From assembly GCA_963826795.1 (NCBI GenBank), contig CAWGYT010000004.1, positions 806,001 through 870,000 of the forward strand: DNA of 64,000 nt, in the 5' to 3' direction. This DNA is from CAWGYT01 sp963826795 (GTDB taxonomy: Bacteria > Planctomycetota > Planctomycetia > Pirellulales > Pirellulaceae). Shown here piece after piece: positions 30,428-39,879 of the stretch. The position numbers were made by a program, and so were the translations under genes. The notes below the pieces were generated by a model, which saw only the letters and a list, made by a program, of their open reading frames with translations, was not told the DNA's origin and searched no databases. Positions within the stretch are counted from its first letter, which is position 1. Every line of letters begins with the position of its first letter.

Positions 30428-31789
30428 ATGAAAATCCGAGGCACGAGCATCCGACGGCTGTTGACCGAACAACTTGAATCCAAACGGCTTTTGTCCGCGG
30501 ACGGGTTGGCCAGCTGCGACCGCGAAATGGCTGAGCATGCTTCCGGCGAGCGTGAGCACGCGTCCGAGCATGAGTTCGAAATGGAACACGAGTCAGAACG
30601 TGAGCACGCTCAGGACCAGGACCATGACGAGGAGCATGAGGGGCCGGAAGACGGAGAAGGCAGCCAGCTGGAGCTGCACGCACGCCTTGCGGGCGACACG
30701 GCCGCCCGGGGTGAGGCCGAGTACGAGTCGGAGGCGGAACATGGGCGGACTGAGCAGAAGTTCAAGGTGACCGTGGAGCAGGCCGCCCCGGAGACCGCGT
30801 ATTCGGTCGCCGTCGACGGCATCGTCGTGGGTGAGCTGACGACAGATGCTCAGGGCCGAGGGCGTTTCGGGCTGTCGTCCGACCCCGGGTCCGATGAAGC
30901 CGACCTGCCGGCCGACTTCCCCGCCATTTCCCCGCAGTCGGTCGTGACCGTCGGCTCGTTGCTGACCGGCTCGTTCGATGGCACCTCCGGCTCAACCACC
31001 GATGACGGGACCTCGTCCGAGTCAGACGACCACGGCGACGACGACCTTGACCACGGCTCCGATGACAATCTTGACGATAGCTCCGGCGATGACGATCTGC
31101 ACGGGGAATCGTCGCAGGAATTGGAAGCATACCTGCGGAGCGACGGGACCGCTCAAGGCAAAGCAGAATTCGAAGCGGAATCCGAGCACGGTGGGCAGCA
31201 ACAGGAATTCAGCGTCCGGATCAGCAATGCCGACCCGGCGACGTCCTATGACGTGGTCGTCAATGGCGTCACCGTCGGACAAATCACGACCGACGACCTG
31301 GGGCGCGGTTTCTTGAAGCTGCAATCGGGCGACGATCACGGGACGCCATTGCCTGCCGATTTTCCCACGATCGAGGTCGGCAGCACAATTCAGGTGGGTG
31401 AGTTGCTGAGCGGTACCTTTCAGGCCGACGACGGTCATTCGGGTGATCTGAACGATGACCAAGTGCTCAATCAGGACGACATTGACATGCTGCACGCAGC
31501 GATCGCCGCGAACGCGCGTGACGCTCGGTACGACGTGGACGGAAGCCAGCAGGTCGATGCCCAGGATGCCAGTTTCCTGATCGAGGTCGTCATGGATTCC
31601 GTCGTCGGCGACGCCAATCTGGATGGAATCTTCGACTCACACGATCTGATCGAAGTGCTGCAAGCCGGTCAATTCGAGGATGGCGTGCGAGGCAACTCGA
31701 CCTGGAAAACGGGGGACTGGAACGGCGATGGCGAGTTCGATACGAGCGACCTCGTGTTTGCCCTGCAAAAAGGGGCGTATCGATCCTGA
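30428..31789 (+). CDS. Acidic secreted protein with two beta-sandwich repeats and dockerin-like cassette
   Basis: The start at 30428 (MKIRGTSIRRLLTEQLES) has AAGGA upstream; in-frame ATGs at 30377 and 30410 are less likely. LESKRLLSADG is the export signature. A His/Glu/Asp-rich linker follows (EHASEHEFEMEHESEREH). Two copies of an unrecognised domain of about 100 aa come next (ELHARLAGDTAARGEAEYE and ELEAYLRSDGTAQGKAEFE, each with AYSVAVDGIVVGEL or SYDVVVNGVTVGQI), joined by an Asp-rich linker (DDHGDDDLDHGSDDNLDDSS). The C-terminus has dockerin-like pairs GDLNDDQVLNQDDIDML and GDANLDGIFDSHDLIEVLQ, GDWNGDGEFDTSDLVFALQ. The acidic linkers suggest divalent-cation binding. It has no catalytic motif. 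Confidence 0.8.
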   Translation: MKIRGTSIRRLLTEQLESKRLLSADGLASCDREMAEHASGEREHASEHEFEMEHESEREHAQDQDHDEEHEGPEDGEGSQLELHARLAGDTAARGEAEYESEAEHGRTEQKFKVTVEQAAPETAYSVAVDGIVVGELTTDAQGRGRFGLSSDPGSDEADLPADFPAISPQSVVTVGSLLTGSFDGTSGSTTDDGTSSESDDHGDDDLDHGSDDNLDDSSGDDDLHGESSQELEAYLRSDGTAQGKAEFEAESEHGGQQQEFSVRISNADPATSYDVVVNGVTVGQITTDDLGRGFLKLQSGDDHGTPLPADFPTIEVGSTIQVGELLSGTFQADDGHSGDLNDDQVLNQDDIDMLHAAIAANARDARYDVDGSQQVDAQDASFLIEVVMDSVVGDANLDGIFDSHDLIEVLQAGQFEDGVRGNSTWKTGDWNGDGEFDTSDLVFALQKGAYRS

Positions 31790-31861
31790 GCGACCCGCCA
31801 CGAGGGGTCCGCGGGTGAGTTCGACCGAAGCGGTGCACTCACCCGCGGCGTCACCTTCTTT

Positions 31862-32146
31862 CTAGTGCCGGTAGACCTTGTGTTGGGGGCGACCGGAGAG
31901 GATCTGTTCCTTGCCCCAATTCGTAACCGCACGGAACTCGTCGCTGTGAATAAAATCCTGGAACGCTTTCTCGTCCGACCATTCGCTGGTGATCAAAAAC
32001 GACGCGTCGTCGCTGACATCTTTCCACAAGGTCGAACTGGTGTGTCCTGCCGCGGAATTGAGCGCTTCCAAGACAGCTCGAAACTTATCCACGAACTCCT
32101 GCTGTTTTCCCTCGATAACGTGATAGTTCATGCCGACCGTGATCAT
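31862..32146 (-). CDS. Antibiotic biosynthesis monooxygenase (ABM) family protein
   Basis: 94 aa from ATG 32146 (MITVGMNYHVIEGKQQEF). The upstream extension to 32254 is non-conserved. The sequence fits the small dimeric ferredoxin-like ABM fold: VDKFRAVLEALNSAAGHTSS, DDASFLITSEWSDEKAFQDF, IHSDEFRAVTNWGKEQIL. Family members include quinol monooxygenases and haem-degrading enzymes, and many have unknown substrates. The one visible His in the SDEFRAV region is not diagnostic. It is convergent with the dockerin-type gene upstream and transcribed alone. Confidence 0.82.
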   Translation of the reverse strand: MITVGMNYHVIEGKQQEFVDKFRAVLEALNSAAGHTSSTLWKDVSDDASFLITSEWSDEKAFQDFIHSDEFRAVTNWGKEQILSGRPQHKVYRH

Positions 32147-32736
32147 GGCAAAGCGTCCTCGAATTGATGGAAGCAGTGAAGCATCTGACTGGCGGTTGCG
32201 CGGTCCAACCTGGCGACGCTCAACGCAGCGCGGTTGCGTCGCGCGGCTGAACAACCCGCAACCGGGCGCGAGCCCCGAAGAGCACCGCGTTGGTCACCGC
32301 GTTGGTCCCGACGGCGTCCTGTCGGCTGCGCGGCTTGGCGGAGCGACATGCTGGCCCGCGAGTTTTCACGAGCTTAGCAGGTGTGGGCCGGAAGGGAAGG
32401 CCACTGGCCCGCCCTGCCGGGAGTCGTGAGAGGCCGTGACCGCTCGACGCGCAAGGGTCTTAAGCCGACCGCGTTGGTCCGCATGCACCGTGGCCGCGAG
32501 TTCGCGAAATCAATTCTTTTTCGGCGGTGGCTGTGGTACATTGAGCAGAGTTGCCGCGATGCGATCGAGCCATTCTGCCGGCGTCGATCACTGGCCGGGG
32601 GGGCGCCGCGGGTGAACCGGGCGGCGCTTCCAATTTGCGGCGACGTGCCGACCTGCTTCCGAGACCGCTCGCATCAGGGTCGGAGTGCGTCGGCGGTCGA
32701 TTTCGCGGCCGTTGGGAATCGAGAGGGGAGCTACCT
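32147..32736. other. Intergenic region, no supported gene
   Basis: 590 bp. Open frames cross it on both strands but have Arg/Pro-rich translations without similarity. It contains short duplications (accgcgttggtc twice near 32,287-32,315). It should hold the promoter of the CBM9-like gene. Confidence 0.45.
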
Positions 32737-33540
32737 ATGTTCGCTCGGCAGATACTCCACCTTTTTTTCAGCCGGCATGTCGCCCGCCGGCATCTGTTGC
32801 GGTTACTGCCGGCGATGGCGATGGCGTTGGCGATGGCGATGGCGACGGTCGTCGATCCTGTCGGAGGAGATGAATTGGTGGATGAGGTGCGGAGGCCGAC
32901 GATTTCGGTCAAAGCGTGCGCGGATTTTGAGCTGACCGGTAGCGGCGATTCGCCGCAATGGGAGAAGGCCGAGTGGGTCTCGCTGAATCAGCGTCCGGAC
33001 GGAAAGCACGACTACACGGCTCGGTTCAAGGCCCTCTATTCGTCGACCGGGTTTTACGTGCTTTTCGATGGGACTGACAAGACACTGACCGCCACGCTGC
33101 AGGAAGATTTTCTGGATCTTTGGAATGAGGATGTTTATGAATGCTTCCTGTGGACGGATGAGGCTCATCCGATCTATTTCGAGTACGAGATTTCGCCGCT
33201 GGGCTTTGAACTGCCGATTCTGATTCCAAATCTTGGCGGTCGTTTCCTGGGTTGGCGGCCGTGGCACTACGAAGGGAATCGCAGGATCAAGAAGAAGGTG
33301 TCGGTCTCGGGCGGGACGGCGCATTCGATGGCGAACGTCGCGGGTTGGAAGGCCGAGGTGTTCATCCCCTACGAGTTACTCCGGCCGCTCAACAATGTGC
33401 CGCCCGTGTCGGGGACACGCTGGCGAGCGAATTTCTACCGCGTGGACTATGACAACGGCGAAGTCACCGCGTGGGACTGGGCTCGAGTCGGTCCGAGCTT
33501 CCACGAATACCAAAACTTTGGCACGCTCGTGTTCGAATAA
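32737..33540 (+). CDS. Secreted carbohydrate-binding family 9-like protein
   Basis: The start at 32737 follows gagaggggag. The signal peptide contains a DNA-level hexamer repeat (AMAMALAMAMAT). The mature part matches the CBM9-like fold: TISVKACADFELTGSGDSPQ, WEKAEWVSLNQRPDGKHDYTAR, FKALYSSTGFYVLFDGTD, ECFLWTDEAHPIYFEYEISP, VAGWKAEVFIPYELLRPLNN, RWRANFYRVDYDNGEVTAWDW and SFHEYQNFGTLVFE. In relatives this domain binds reducing-end sugars, often in xylan or heparin-type degradation. No catalytic partner is adjacent. The 19-bp end including the stop codon is duplicated immediately downstream. Confidence 0.85.
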   Translation: MFARQILHLFFSRHVARRHLLRLLPAMAMALAMAMATVVDPVGGDELVDEVRRPTISVKACADFELTGSGDSPQWEKAEWVSLNQRPDGKHDYTARFKALYSSTGFYVLFDGTDKTLTATLQEDFLDLWNEDVYECFLWTDEAHPIYFEYEISPLGFELPILIPNLGGRFLGWRPWHYEGNRRIKKKVSVSGGTAHSMANVAGWKAEVFIPYELLRPLNNVPPVSGTRWRANFYRVDYDNGEVTAWDWARVGPSFHEYQNFGTLVFE

Positions 33541-33559
33541 CACGCTCGTGTTCGAATAA
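33522..33559. repeat. 19-bp tandem duplication spanning a stop codon
   Basis: cacgctcgtgttcgaataa occurs twice in a row, so the CBM9-like gene ends TLVFE-stop and the second copy repeats the same end in another frame. It looks like a recent slip duplication. Confidence 0.9.
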
Positions 33560-34088
33560 GAAGGCGCTCGCGAGGGCGTGCGTCGGGGTGGCGGTCGACG
33601 CCGTCGATCCTTTACATGCGGCGTATCCAAGTTCATCAGCGGGGGACTAGCGCGGCGGGCGTGTCTGCCTGCTTCTTGCGCGGAAGATCGCGGCTGCTCT
33701 TGTTCTTTCGCACGTCCACGTCTCGCAACGCTTGGCGAAGTCACGCCGCCAACGAGCGATGGCATTCGGTCGGCAAGTTCTGCGAGCTCTGAAGAATCGT
33801 TCTCCCAGAGTCGCTTCGTCCGACCAGGCCCATCTCAACGCGGTGGCGACCCGTTGGCCGGGCGTCCACGTGCAGTCGTTCCGACACGCGACTCCGGCCC
33901 ATTTCACGTCACGCAGTAGCCAATGCAGGGCCTGCTTGAGATACTGAGCATGATGGCGAACGCGACAACAACCAATCCATGAGTCCTGACCCGTTGGATT
34001 CAACCGTTGGATTCAAACGTTGGATTCAACCGTTGAATTCAACGACAGGCACACTAAGATCGTAAATTTCAGCGCAGCAGGCTTCATC
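33560..34088. other. Intergenic region with 13-bp repeats near its right end
   Basis: No supported gene. The small ORFs on both strands are low-complexity. The notable feature is 33991-34042, four tandem 13-bp units (ccgttggattcaa and variants), 46 bp before the oxidoreductase start. Confidence 0.5.
33991..34042. repeat. Four tandem 13-bp repeats upstream of oxidoreductase gene
   Basis: The units are ccgttggattcaa, ccgttggattcaa, acgttggattcaa and ccgttgaattcaa. They end 46 bp before the ATG at 34089, so they could overlap the promoter or be a slipped array with no role. Confidence 0.85.
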
Positions 34089-35501
34089 ATGCCCCACAAA
34101 ATTTCCCGTCGTCGATTTGTTCAAACTGCCGCCGCGGCTGGCATTGGTCTACCCACCATTCTTCCTTCGGGAATCTTGGCGGGACCATCACCCAACGAGC
34201 GGTTGTCATTCGCATGTATTGGGATGGGGGGCCAGATGCGGGGTTACTTGATCCCGGAACTCGGCAAGATCGATCAGCAGATTGTCGCCATTTGCGACGT
34301 TGATAAGCGACAGCGAGACAGCGCGCTGCAAGCCCAAGGACTTTCGAACGCGAGGGCATATCACGATTATCGTGAACTGCTCGATCGAGAGACCGAAGTC
34401 GATGCGGTGATCATTGCCACGCCAGACCATTGGCACGTCCCGATTTGCCAAGCGGCCCTGCAGGCTGGCAAACACGTTTATTGCGAAAAGCCGCTGGCCC
34501 ATTCCGTCGCTGAATGTCGAGCCTTGCAGGAGTTGGCGAGGAGTCATCCCAAGCTTGCCACTCAGACGGGCAATCAAGGTTGCTCGACCGAGGGCTTTCG
34601 GCGTAGCTTTGAAGTCATTCAATCAGGCCTGTTGGGGACCATCACCGAGGTCCATGTTTGGCATCCCGAACATGCGTGGCCCAGCGGCGTCGATCGTCCG
34701 GCCAGGATTGATCCGGTTCCCGAGGGTCTCGACTGGAACTTCTGGCTGGGCGTTGCTCCAGAACGGCCCTACGCCAACGACGTTTATCATCCCGGCAAAT
34801 GGCGCGGCTGGTACGACTTCGGCGGAGGGTCACTAGCCGACTTCTGCTGCCACGGTTTTCAGTTGGCGTACCGAGCACTCGAACTTGACGCGCCGACTCG
34901 CATCCAAGCGGTTGGCGAGAATCTGGGACACGAATCGTTCCCGACTCGTTGCACTGTGACGTTTGATTTTGCCGCCAAAGGGACGAGAGGACCGGTCAGA
35001 CTCTACTTTTACTCCGGGGACAAGAATGTACCGCCCGACCACGTCACGCAAGGCCCCGTCGGTTCCACCGGTTGCTTGATCGTGGGTAGCGAAGGAACTC
35101 TCTCCGCCGGCCTTTGGAATACCGATTGCAACGTTCGGTTGAAGGGTGCGAGCGGTTTCCAGGATGCCAATCAACCCGAGGTCGCCAAGCTTGCAAAGAC
35201 GCAACCGCGGATCGACACCGAAGTCCTGAAGTGGGATCCGAAGCGCGCGGCGAAAGGCGAACGTCCTCGTTGGAGTCGAGTGAACAACTCGCACATGTTC
35301 GAGTGGGTGCTGGCCTGTGCAGGCGAGGCGAAGTCGTATTCGCCGTTCGAAATCGGGGCCCCCATTACCGAGGTCGGAATGCTCGGCGTGCTTGCGCTCC
35401 GGACGCAAAAGCCCATTGTTTGGGACGCGGCAGCACGTCGCGCGGTGGGCCTGCCCGAGGCGGATGCGATCATCGAGATGAAGCCGTCGACGGACAACTA
35501 G
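34089..35501 (+). CDS. Gfo/Idh/MocA-family oxidoreductase with Tat signal
   Basis: 470 aa from ATG 34089. A twin-arginine signal (SRRRFVQTAAAAGIGLPTIL) shows export by Tat in folded form. The Rossmann domain begins LSFACIGMGGQMRG, a variant GxGxxG, then IVAICDVDKRQRD and VDAVIIATPDHWHVPICQAA. The catalytic-site motif is CEKPLAHS. The C-terminal alpha/beta domain has DWNFWLGVAPERPY, HPGKWRGWYDFGGGSLADFCCHGF and MLGVLALRTQKPIVWD. Such exported NAD(P)-binding oxidoreductases are expanded in planctomycetes and act on sugars or inositol-like compounds; the substrate here is unknown. It is monocistronic, with the tandem 13-bp repeats just upstream. Confidence 0.88.
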   Translation: MPHKISRRRFVQTAAAAGIGLPTILPSGILAGPSPNERLSFACIGMGGQMRGYLIPELGKIDQQIVAICDVDKRQRDSALQAQGLSNARAYHDYRELLDRETEVDAVIIATPDHWHVPICQAALQAGKHVYCEKPLAHSVAECRALQELARSHPKLATQTGNQGCSTEGFRRSFEVIQSGLLGTITEVHVWHPEHAWPSGVDRPARIDPVPEGLDWNFWLGVAPERPYANDVYHPGKWRGWYDFGGGSLADFCCHGFQLAYRALELDAPTRIQAVGENLGHESFPTRCTVTFDFAAKGTRGPVRLYFYSGDKNVPPDHVTQGPVGSTGCLIVGSEGTLSAGLWNTDCNVRLKGASGFQDANQPEVAKLAKTQPRIDTEVLKWDPKRAAKGERPRWSRVNNSHMFEWVLACAGEAKSYSPFEIGAPITEVGMLGVLALRTQKPIVWDAAARRAVGLPEADAIIEMKPSTDN

Positions 35502-35607
35502 AAGCATCTGAATTACGGCTCGCCCAACAGCGGGGATTCCCTCACCGAGTTCATTGATCGGCCGTTTCGGTCGGGCGGCTAGGGGGCATCAGTTGACCGG
35601 CGGGACA

Positions 35608-36922
35608 TCAGCTTCCTTCAGCGCCGGCATTGGCGGTGACAGCCCGTTCCGCGCTGCCGGTCGTATCTCCAAACCGCATCGACTCGACGCCGAGCAGGAT
35701 TTTCCAGAGCTTGACGAAACGGGTGAAAACACTTTCCTGAACGTACGGGACGTCGTACTGTTCGCAGAGCGCTTTGACTCGCGGCTGAACCTGCTGATAT
35801 TGCCGCATCGACAAATCGGGCCAGAGGTGATGCTCAATTTGGTAGTTCAGCCAGCCGTGCATGAAATCGTTCAGATCGCTTCCGCAACGATAGTTCGAGG
35901 AGCCAACAATCTGACGAACGTAGAACTCGTTTCGATTCGTGACGGTTGTCGAAAAGCGATAGAGGTCGCTTGCCGCATGGCTTGGCACGATCATCAGGAA
36001 CGTGTGAATGTTGGTGAATACCTCGGCCATCAGCACGTTGATCAGCACGGACAATCGCGCCCCCGTATCCGATCGGCAGAAACAGCAGCGGTGTCAAGAC
36101 AAAACGCACGAGCCCATAGGGCAAGATGGCGCGGCACCAAAACTCGCGGCCCGCCGGGTTGATTGGCAGCAGCAGGTGAAGCGTTTCCACGGGCCGGTGA
36201 TCGTCGGGTACAACCGAGCGCAACTTCCCTTGAAGGGCCTTCGCTTTCTGATTGCGGGCCCGCACACGTTGCAGAATCCAGATCGTGCTCGGCGCATAAT
36301 AAAGCAGCTTCCAGGTGCACATGAAAAACGCGATCACGACCGCTTTGATGGGGATGGGAAGTCGCCAGGCGCGGAAGAAATCGACGTTCCGCTCGACCAG
36401 GTCGGGATCGGTGACTTCACCCGTGTAGTAGTGGTGAAAGACATTGTGTTCGAAGTCCCAGGCGTCAGGGACAATCCAGTCCAGCCAGTCGACAAAACGC
36501 CGCCAGCCTCGCGCATAGTGCTTGCTGGTGTAACGTCGCGGCACGCCGGGCGTCTTGTCGTAGCCGCGGTGTGTCACATGGTGCGTCACCATGGTCCAAC
36601 GCGTGAAATTTCCCTGGCTGATCAAGAACGCGGAAATGGGATTGGGCACAATCCAGGCGGTGGCGTAACCCGCGGCGCTGCACAGCCGGCCCCAACGCTC
36701 GATCTTCCGTAAATGCTTGAAGTCCGCTTCGCTCCGGCTCTCGTCCAGCTCACGCTTGATTGCTCGGAGTTCATCTCCAAACGCGCGGTAGTCAAGCTGA
36801 TGGAAGTCCCAAGCGGCGGAAACTTGATCCTGGGTCATGGTGCGAAAGTGTGGTCCGTATGCAAGGAGGCGGTGAATCAACCCCCAGGACAAACGCGGCG
36901 GTTCAACCAACGCCTGATCCAT
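35608..36922 (-). CDS. Membrane fatty acid desaturase family protein, frameshifted
   Basis: The three histidine boxes of membrane di-iron desaturases are present: THHVTHRGYD, FEHNVFHHYYTGE and the third box LNYQIEHHLWPDL. The N-terminal part covers residues up to FVLTPLLFLPIGYG; the continuation (ARLSVLINVLMAEVFTNIHT, then the third His box) is in another frame that ends at 35608. One extra C in the run of five at 36060-36064 explains the break. Such enzymes insert double bonds or hydroxylate acyl chains in membrane lipids. It is divergent from the FAD enzyme at 37269, which suggests a joint lipid or isoprenoid pathway. A real loss of function is possible if the indel is genuine. Confidence 0.83.
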
Positions 36923-36964
36923 CCCGAGGCGTCCAAGGGAATCGTTCTCCTTGACGCCTCCTTT

Positions 36965-36997
36965 GTCAATGCAGCGTCAATGCAGCGTCAATGCAGC
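36965..36997. repeat. Three tandem 11-bp repeats in the divergent intergenic region
   Basis: gtcaatgcagc occurs three times head to tail. It lies in the 346-bp region (36923-37268) between the desaturase and the FAD-enzyme gene, which otherwise shows no gene or clear promoter motif. It could be an operator array or a slipped repeat. Confidence 0.85.
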
Positions 36998-37268
36998 GCA
37001 GCAAATTCCGGCGCGGTCCTCGATGGTTTCCGGGGCGATCGACATCGGGGCCTGATCGTTACGACTCAACAAGGCCTCAAAGTCGCACACCGAACTGGGG
37101 GAGACGTGCGGAGACGCACGTATGACGCGACGAAACGACTGACACTTGGACGCGTCGCAGCAAACCACGGCTCTTGCACGGCCCAAAGTCCCGTTTCGAC
37201 ACGGTATGACAATTGCGGCACCGTTTGTCGAATGATCTGTTCGCCAGGTCCAGACCGCTGGAGGACAC

Positions 37269-38852
37269 ATGCTGAGTCGCCCGACAGACGAGCGTGCTCC
37301 CGCCACGAGCGAGCACTATGATTATGCGATTATCGGGATGGGCGTCGGGGGGTTGACGTTCGGCGCGCTGCTCGCCCAAGCCGGCAAGAAGGTGATTATC
37401 TTCGAGCAGCACTATGTGCCAGGAGGATATGGCCACACGTTTCGCCAGGGTGAGTTCTCATTCTGCGCTGAATTGCACTATGTCTGGGATTGTGGCCGTG
37501 GCGAGCGAGTCTATCAGATGCTCGAAAAACTGGGCCTGGAAAGGCAAGTTACTTTTCATCGGCTCGATCCCCGCGGCTTCGATCGAATTGTCGGACCGGG
37601 GATCGACTACACGATCGGGAGCGGATTCGAACGGGAATGGCAACGGCTATCGGAGCTGTTCCCCAGCCACGCTCAGCCAGTTGAAGCACTATTTCGAGCT
37701 GATTGCGTCGATCCACAAGGAGTTGTACGACCTCCCGATTGGGTTCTCCTGGCGCACGGTGCTGGCACATCCGCGTCGCTATGCTCATATCGCTCGCTAC
37801 TTGAACTGGACGCTCGAGGATCTGTTTGACCAGCTTGAGTTTCCGGTCGGGTTGCGGCTGATCCTGGCTGGACAAAGCGCCATTTTCTGGGCGCCGCCGC
37901 GCGACCTTTCGCTGGTCGTGCAGGCCGGGGGCGCCGGAAGTTACGACCAGGGTGCCTACTATCCGCGCAGAGCTTCCTGCACGTGATGAAGTCCTTGCTC
38001 CGCAAGATCAAGGAGCGACCCGATTGCCGCTCGATGTTGTCAACCGAGATCACTCGGATCGAGGTCGCGCACGGCAAAGTTCGTTCAGTGACGACCGCAC
38101 GAGGACAACAGTTCACGGCCGAGCAGTTCCTGTTCGACGGTGACGCGCGACTGAGTATGGATCTGATTGGGCCGGAACACTTTCCCAAGGCCTTTCGAAA
38201 GAAACTGGAGTACGAATACGGGACGAGTGTGGTGAGTATCTATCTGGGGCTGAAGAACCTCGATCTGCGGCAATTCGGTTTTGGCGAAGCCAACCTTTTT
38301 TGGCATCCGAAAGTTGACTTGAACGAGGTCTATGACGACCAGTTGTGCGACCGCATTCCTGGTCGGCCCTACTTCTTCTGCAATGCCCCCACGCTGCGCT
38401 CGCACGACGCCGTGCTCGCACCGCCAGATTGTGACCAATTGGTGATGGTCGCGCCCTGCAACTACGATTTCTTTCGCAAACTCCGCAACCACAGTGAAGC
38501 AGATTATCAAGCCGCGAAACAGCAGTACGCCGACAATATCATCGGAGTGCTCCAGTCCGAGTTCATTCCGCGTCTCTCCGAGCACATCGTCGAAAAAGCC
38601 GTTGGCAGTCCGCTGACCAACGAATTCTACGTACGAGCCCCCAAAGGCAACTGTTACAGCACTCCGATGGATCCCAAGCACGTGAACCTGCGGCGGCTGA
38701 ATTATAAGAGCCCGTTTCCGAATCTCTACTATGTCGGCGCGAGCAGTTGCCTGCCGGGCTTTGCCACCATCATCCACTTCGCCTGCATGCTGTACGAGAA
38801 GCTGACCGGAGACCAGGTCTACTGTCATCCGGACTTCGCTCCCCCACGTTAG
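37269..38852 (+). CDS. FAD-dependent carotenoid-isomerase/phytoene-desaturase-like oxidoreductase, two frameshifts
   Basis: The N-terminal dinucleotide-binding motif YDYAIIGMGVGGLTFGALLA and the next strand KKVIIFEQHYVPGGYGHTF identify an FAD oxidoreductase of the CrtI/CrtISO/retinol-saturase superfamily. The C-terminal flavin motif is LYYVGASSCLPGFATIIH. The chain is spread over three frames: 37269 to about 37675, then about 37675-37972 (HYFELIASIHKELYDLPIG, LNWTLEDLFDQLEFPVGLRL), then SLLRKIKERPDCRSMLS onward. The first shift is +1 and the second compensates it, so the restored length is about 527 aa. The substrate is unknown; isoprenoid or lipid substrates are typical. It is divergent from the desaturase. 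Confidence 0.82.
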
Positions 38853-38956
38853 CTGCCCTGGGTGAGAAAGTGAAAAGGAAGGGCAGTCCAGACATTCGTG
38901 ACCACGCCTTGTTCGATGGGGGCAAACTAGGGAGCCAGAACTCCCCGTTCCTCTAC

Positions 38957-39040
38957 GTGGTGCCCGAACCATCAAATGTTATGTTGCTCGCTCTTGCCGC
39001 AGCGTTTACGGTATCGCGAACTCGTCGGAAGCGATTTTGA
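38957..39040 (+). pseudogene. Orphan PEP-CTERM C-terminal tail
   Basis: The frame encodes VVPEPSNVMLLALAAAFTVS then RTRRKRF, a complete PEP-CTERM sorting signal with its stop codon, but the upstream in-frame sequence (HALFDGGKLGSQNSPFLY) has no recognisable mature protein. It is a leftover 3' end of a lost gene. A 20-bp sequence at 38920-38939, just upstream, recurs at 50323-50342. Confidence 0.7.
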
Positions 39041-39192
39041 TTACTCGTCATCAATGGACCCAAATTCGACACATCCCATGCCTGCACAGAGGGTCCGTCG
39101 ACCGGGCGCGTGATCCACGGGCGTTGACCTGTTAGAATCAGAGCGTCAAAGCGCCCGATCAAAGGAAGGGTTTTGACATGCGTGGCCGTCAA

Positions 39193-39615
39193 TCAGGAGG
39201 GCGAGGCGGATCGGCAGGGCGAGGCGGATCGGCAGGGCGAGGCTCCTGCCGAGCCGCGGTGCTGAGACTTCCGGTACGTTACCCAACGGTCATACGCAAT
39301 GGTTGACTCCGTCGCAGCTGCGAAGAAGTGTAGGTGATCTGGAAGAATCATATAGCGTCCCATGAGCCATGCCGTTGCCTCTTGCCAGACCTCGCGCAGG
39401 GTTTGGTGCACGCTTTCGCACGCCAGCCAAGGCTTTCGATCCTTGGTACAAACCGTATCGAAGATGATCGTCGGCTGACCGTCGATCATGAGAATGCCAT
39501 GAGCCGGATGTTTTCGTTGAGGTTGTTTTTCGGTCATGTCGCAACGGATTGTCGCCCGGTGGCGTCGACGGGTTCTCGGCTCGGCAGGAGCCTCGCCCTC
39601 CCGCCCAATACCCAA
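39193..39615 (-). pseudogene. Truncated REP-associated (RAYT, IS200-like) transposase flanked by REP palindromes
   Basis: Core residues PTIIFDTVCTKDRKPWLA, then LMGRYMILPDHLHFFA carry the HUH-like signature (HLHFF) of Y1-type RAYT transposases, followed by WVTYRKSQ near where the catalytic Tyr region lies. The chain then runs into RGSAGASPCRSASPCRSASP, which is REP DNA read through, so the C-terminal half is missing. REP motifs stand on both sides: 39197-39257, with a triplicated gggcgaggcggatcggca, and 39578-39603 (ggctcggcaggagcctcgcc). The enzyme would excise and paste REP hairpins, and this copy cannot be functional. The same REP family occurs at 28629-28698. Confidence 0.75.
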
Positions 39616-39816
39616 CCTTCTTGGAACCCATTCTTACCTGTTCGGCACTCCGCGTGTCAGCGGCCACCAGCTTTCAGCCACTCTGGCAACAGTGATCGAT
39701 GTAAATGACCGCAGGTCGGTGGCCAGGCCATTAAGCCACCCGTAGCGTTTCGGGTGGGTGCCGAGATAAATTAGAAGGGTCGGCGTCCGCAGTGTGTAAT
39801 GCGGTCTGTGAATTAG

Positions 39817-39879
39817 TCGCCTCGGATTGAAGTTAGCCGCTTCAATCCGAGACTTGACCTTTCGGGAGCAGAACGTCCC
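39817..39879. promoter_or_regulatory. Conserved two-hairpin leader, copy 1
   Basis: Hairpin I is CTCGGATTGAAG / CTTCAATCCGAG (39821-39832 and 39840-39851), a perfect 12-bp stem. It is followed by the invariant AGACTTGA-CCTTT and hairpin II CGGGA / TCCCG (39863-39880). The same arrangement, with a different stem sequence, precedes the zinc-ribbon gene at 51216. The ORF begins immediately after hairpin II in both copies. Confidence 0.65.
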
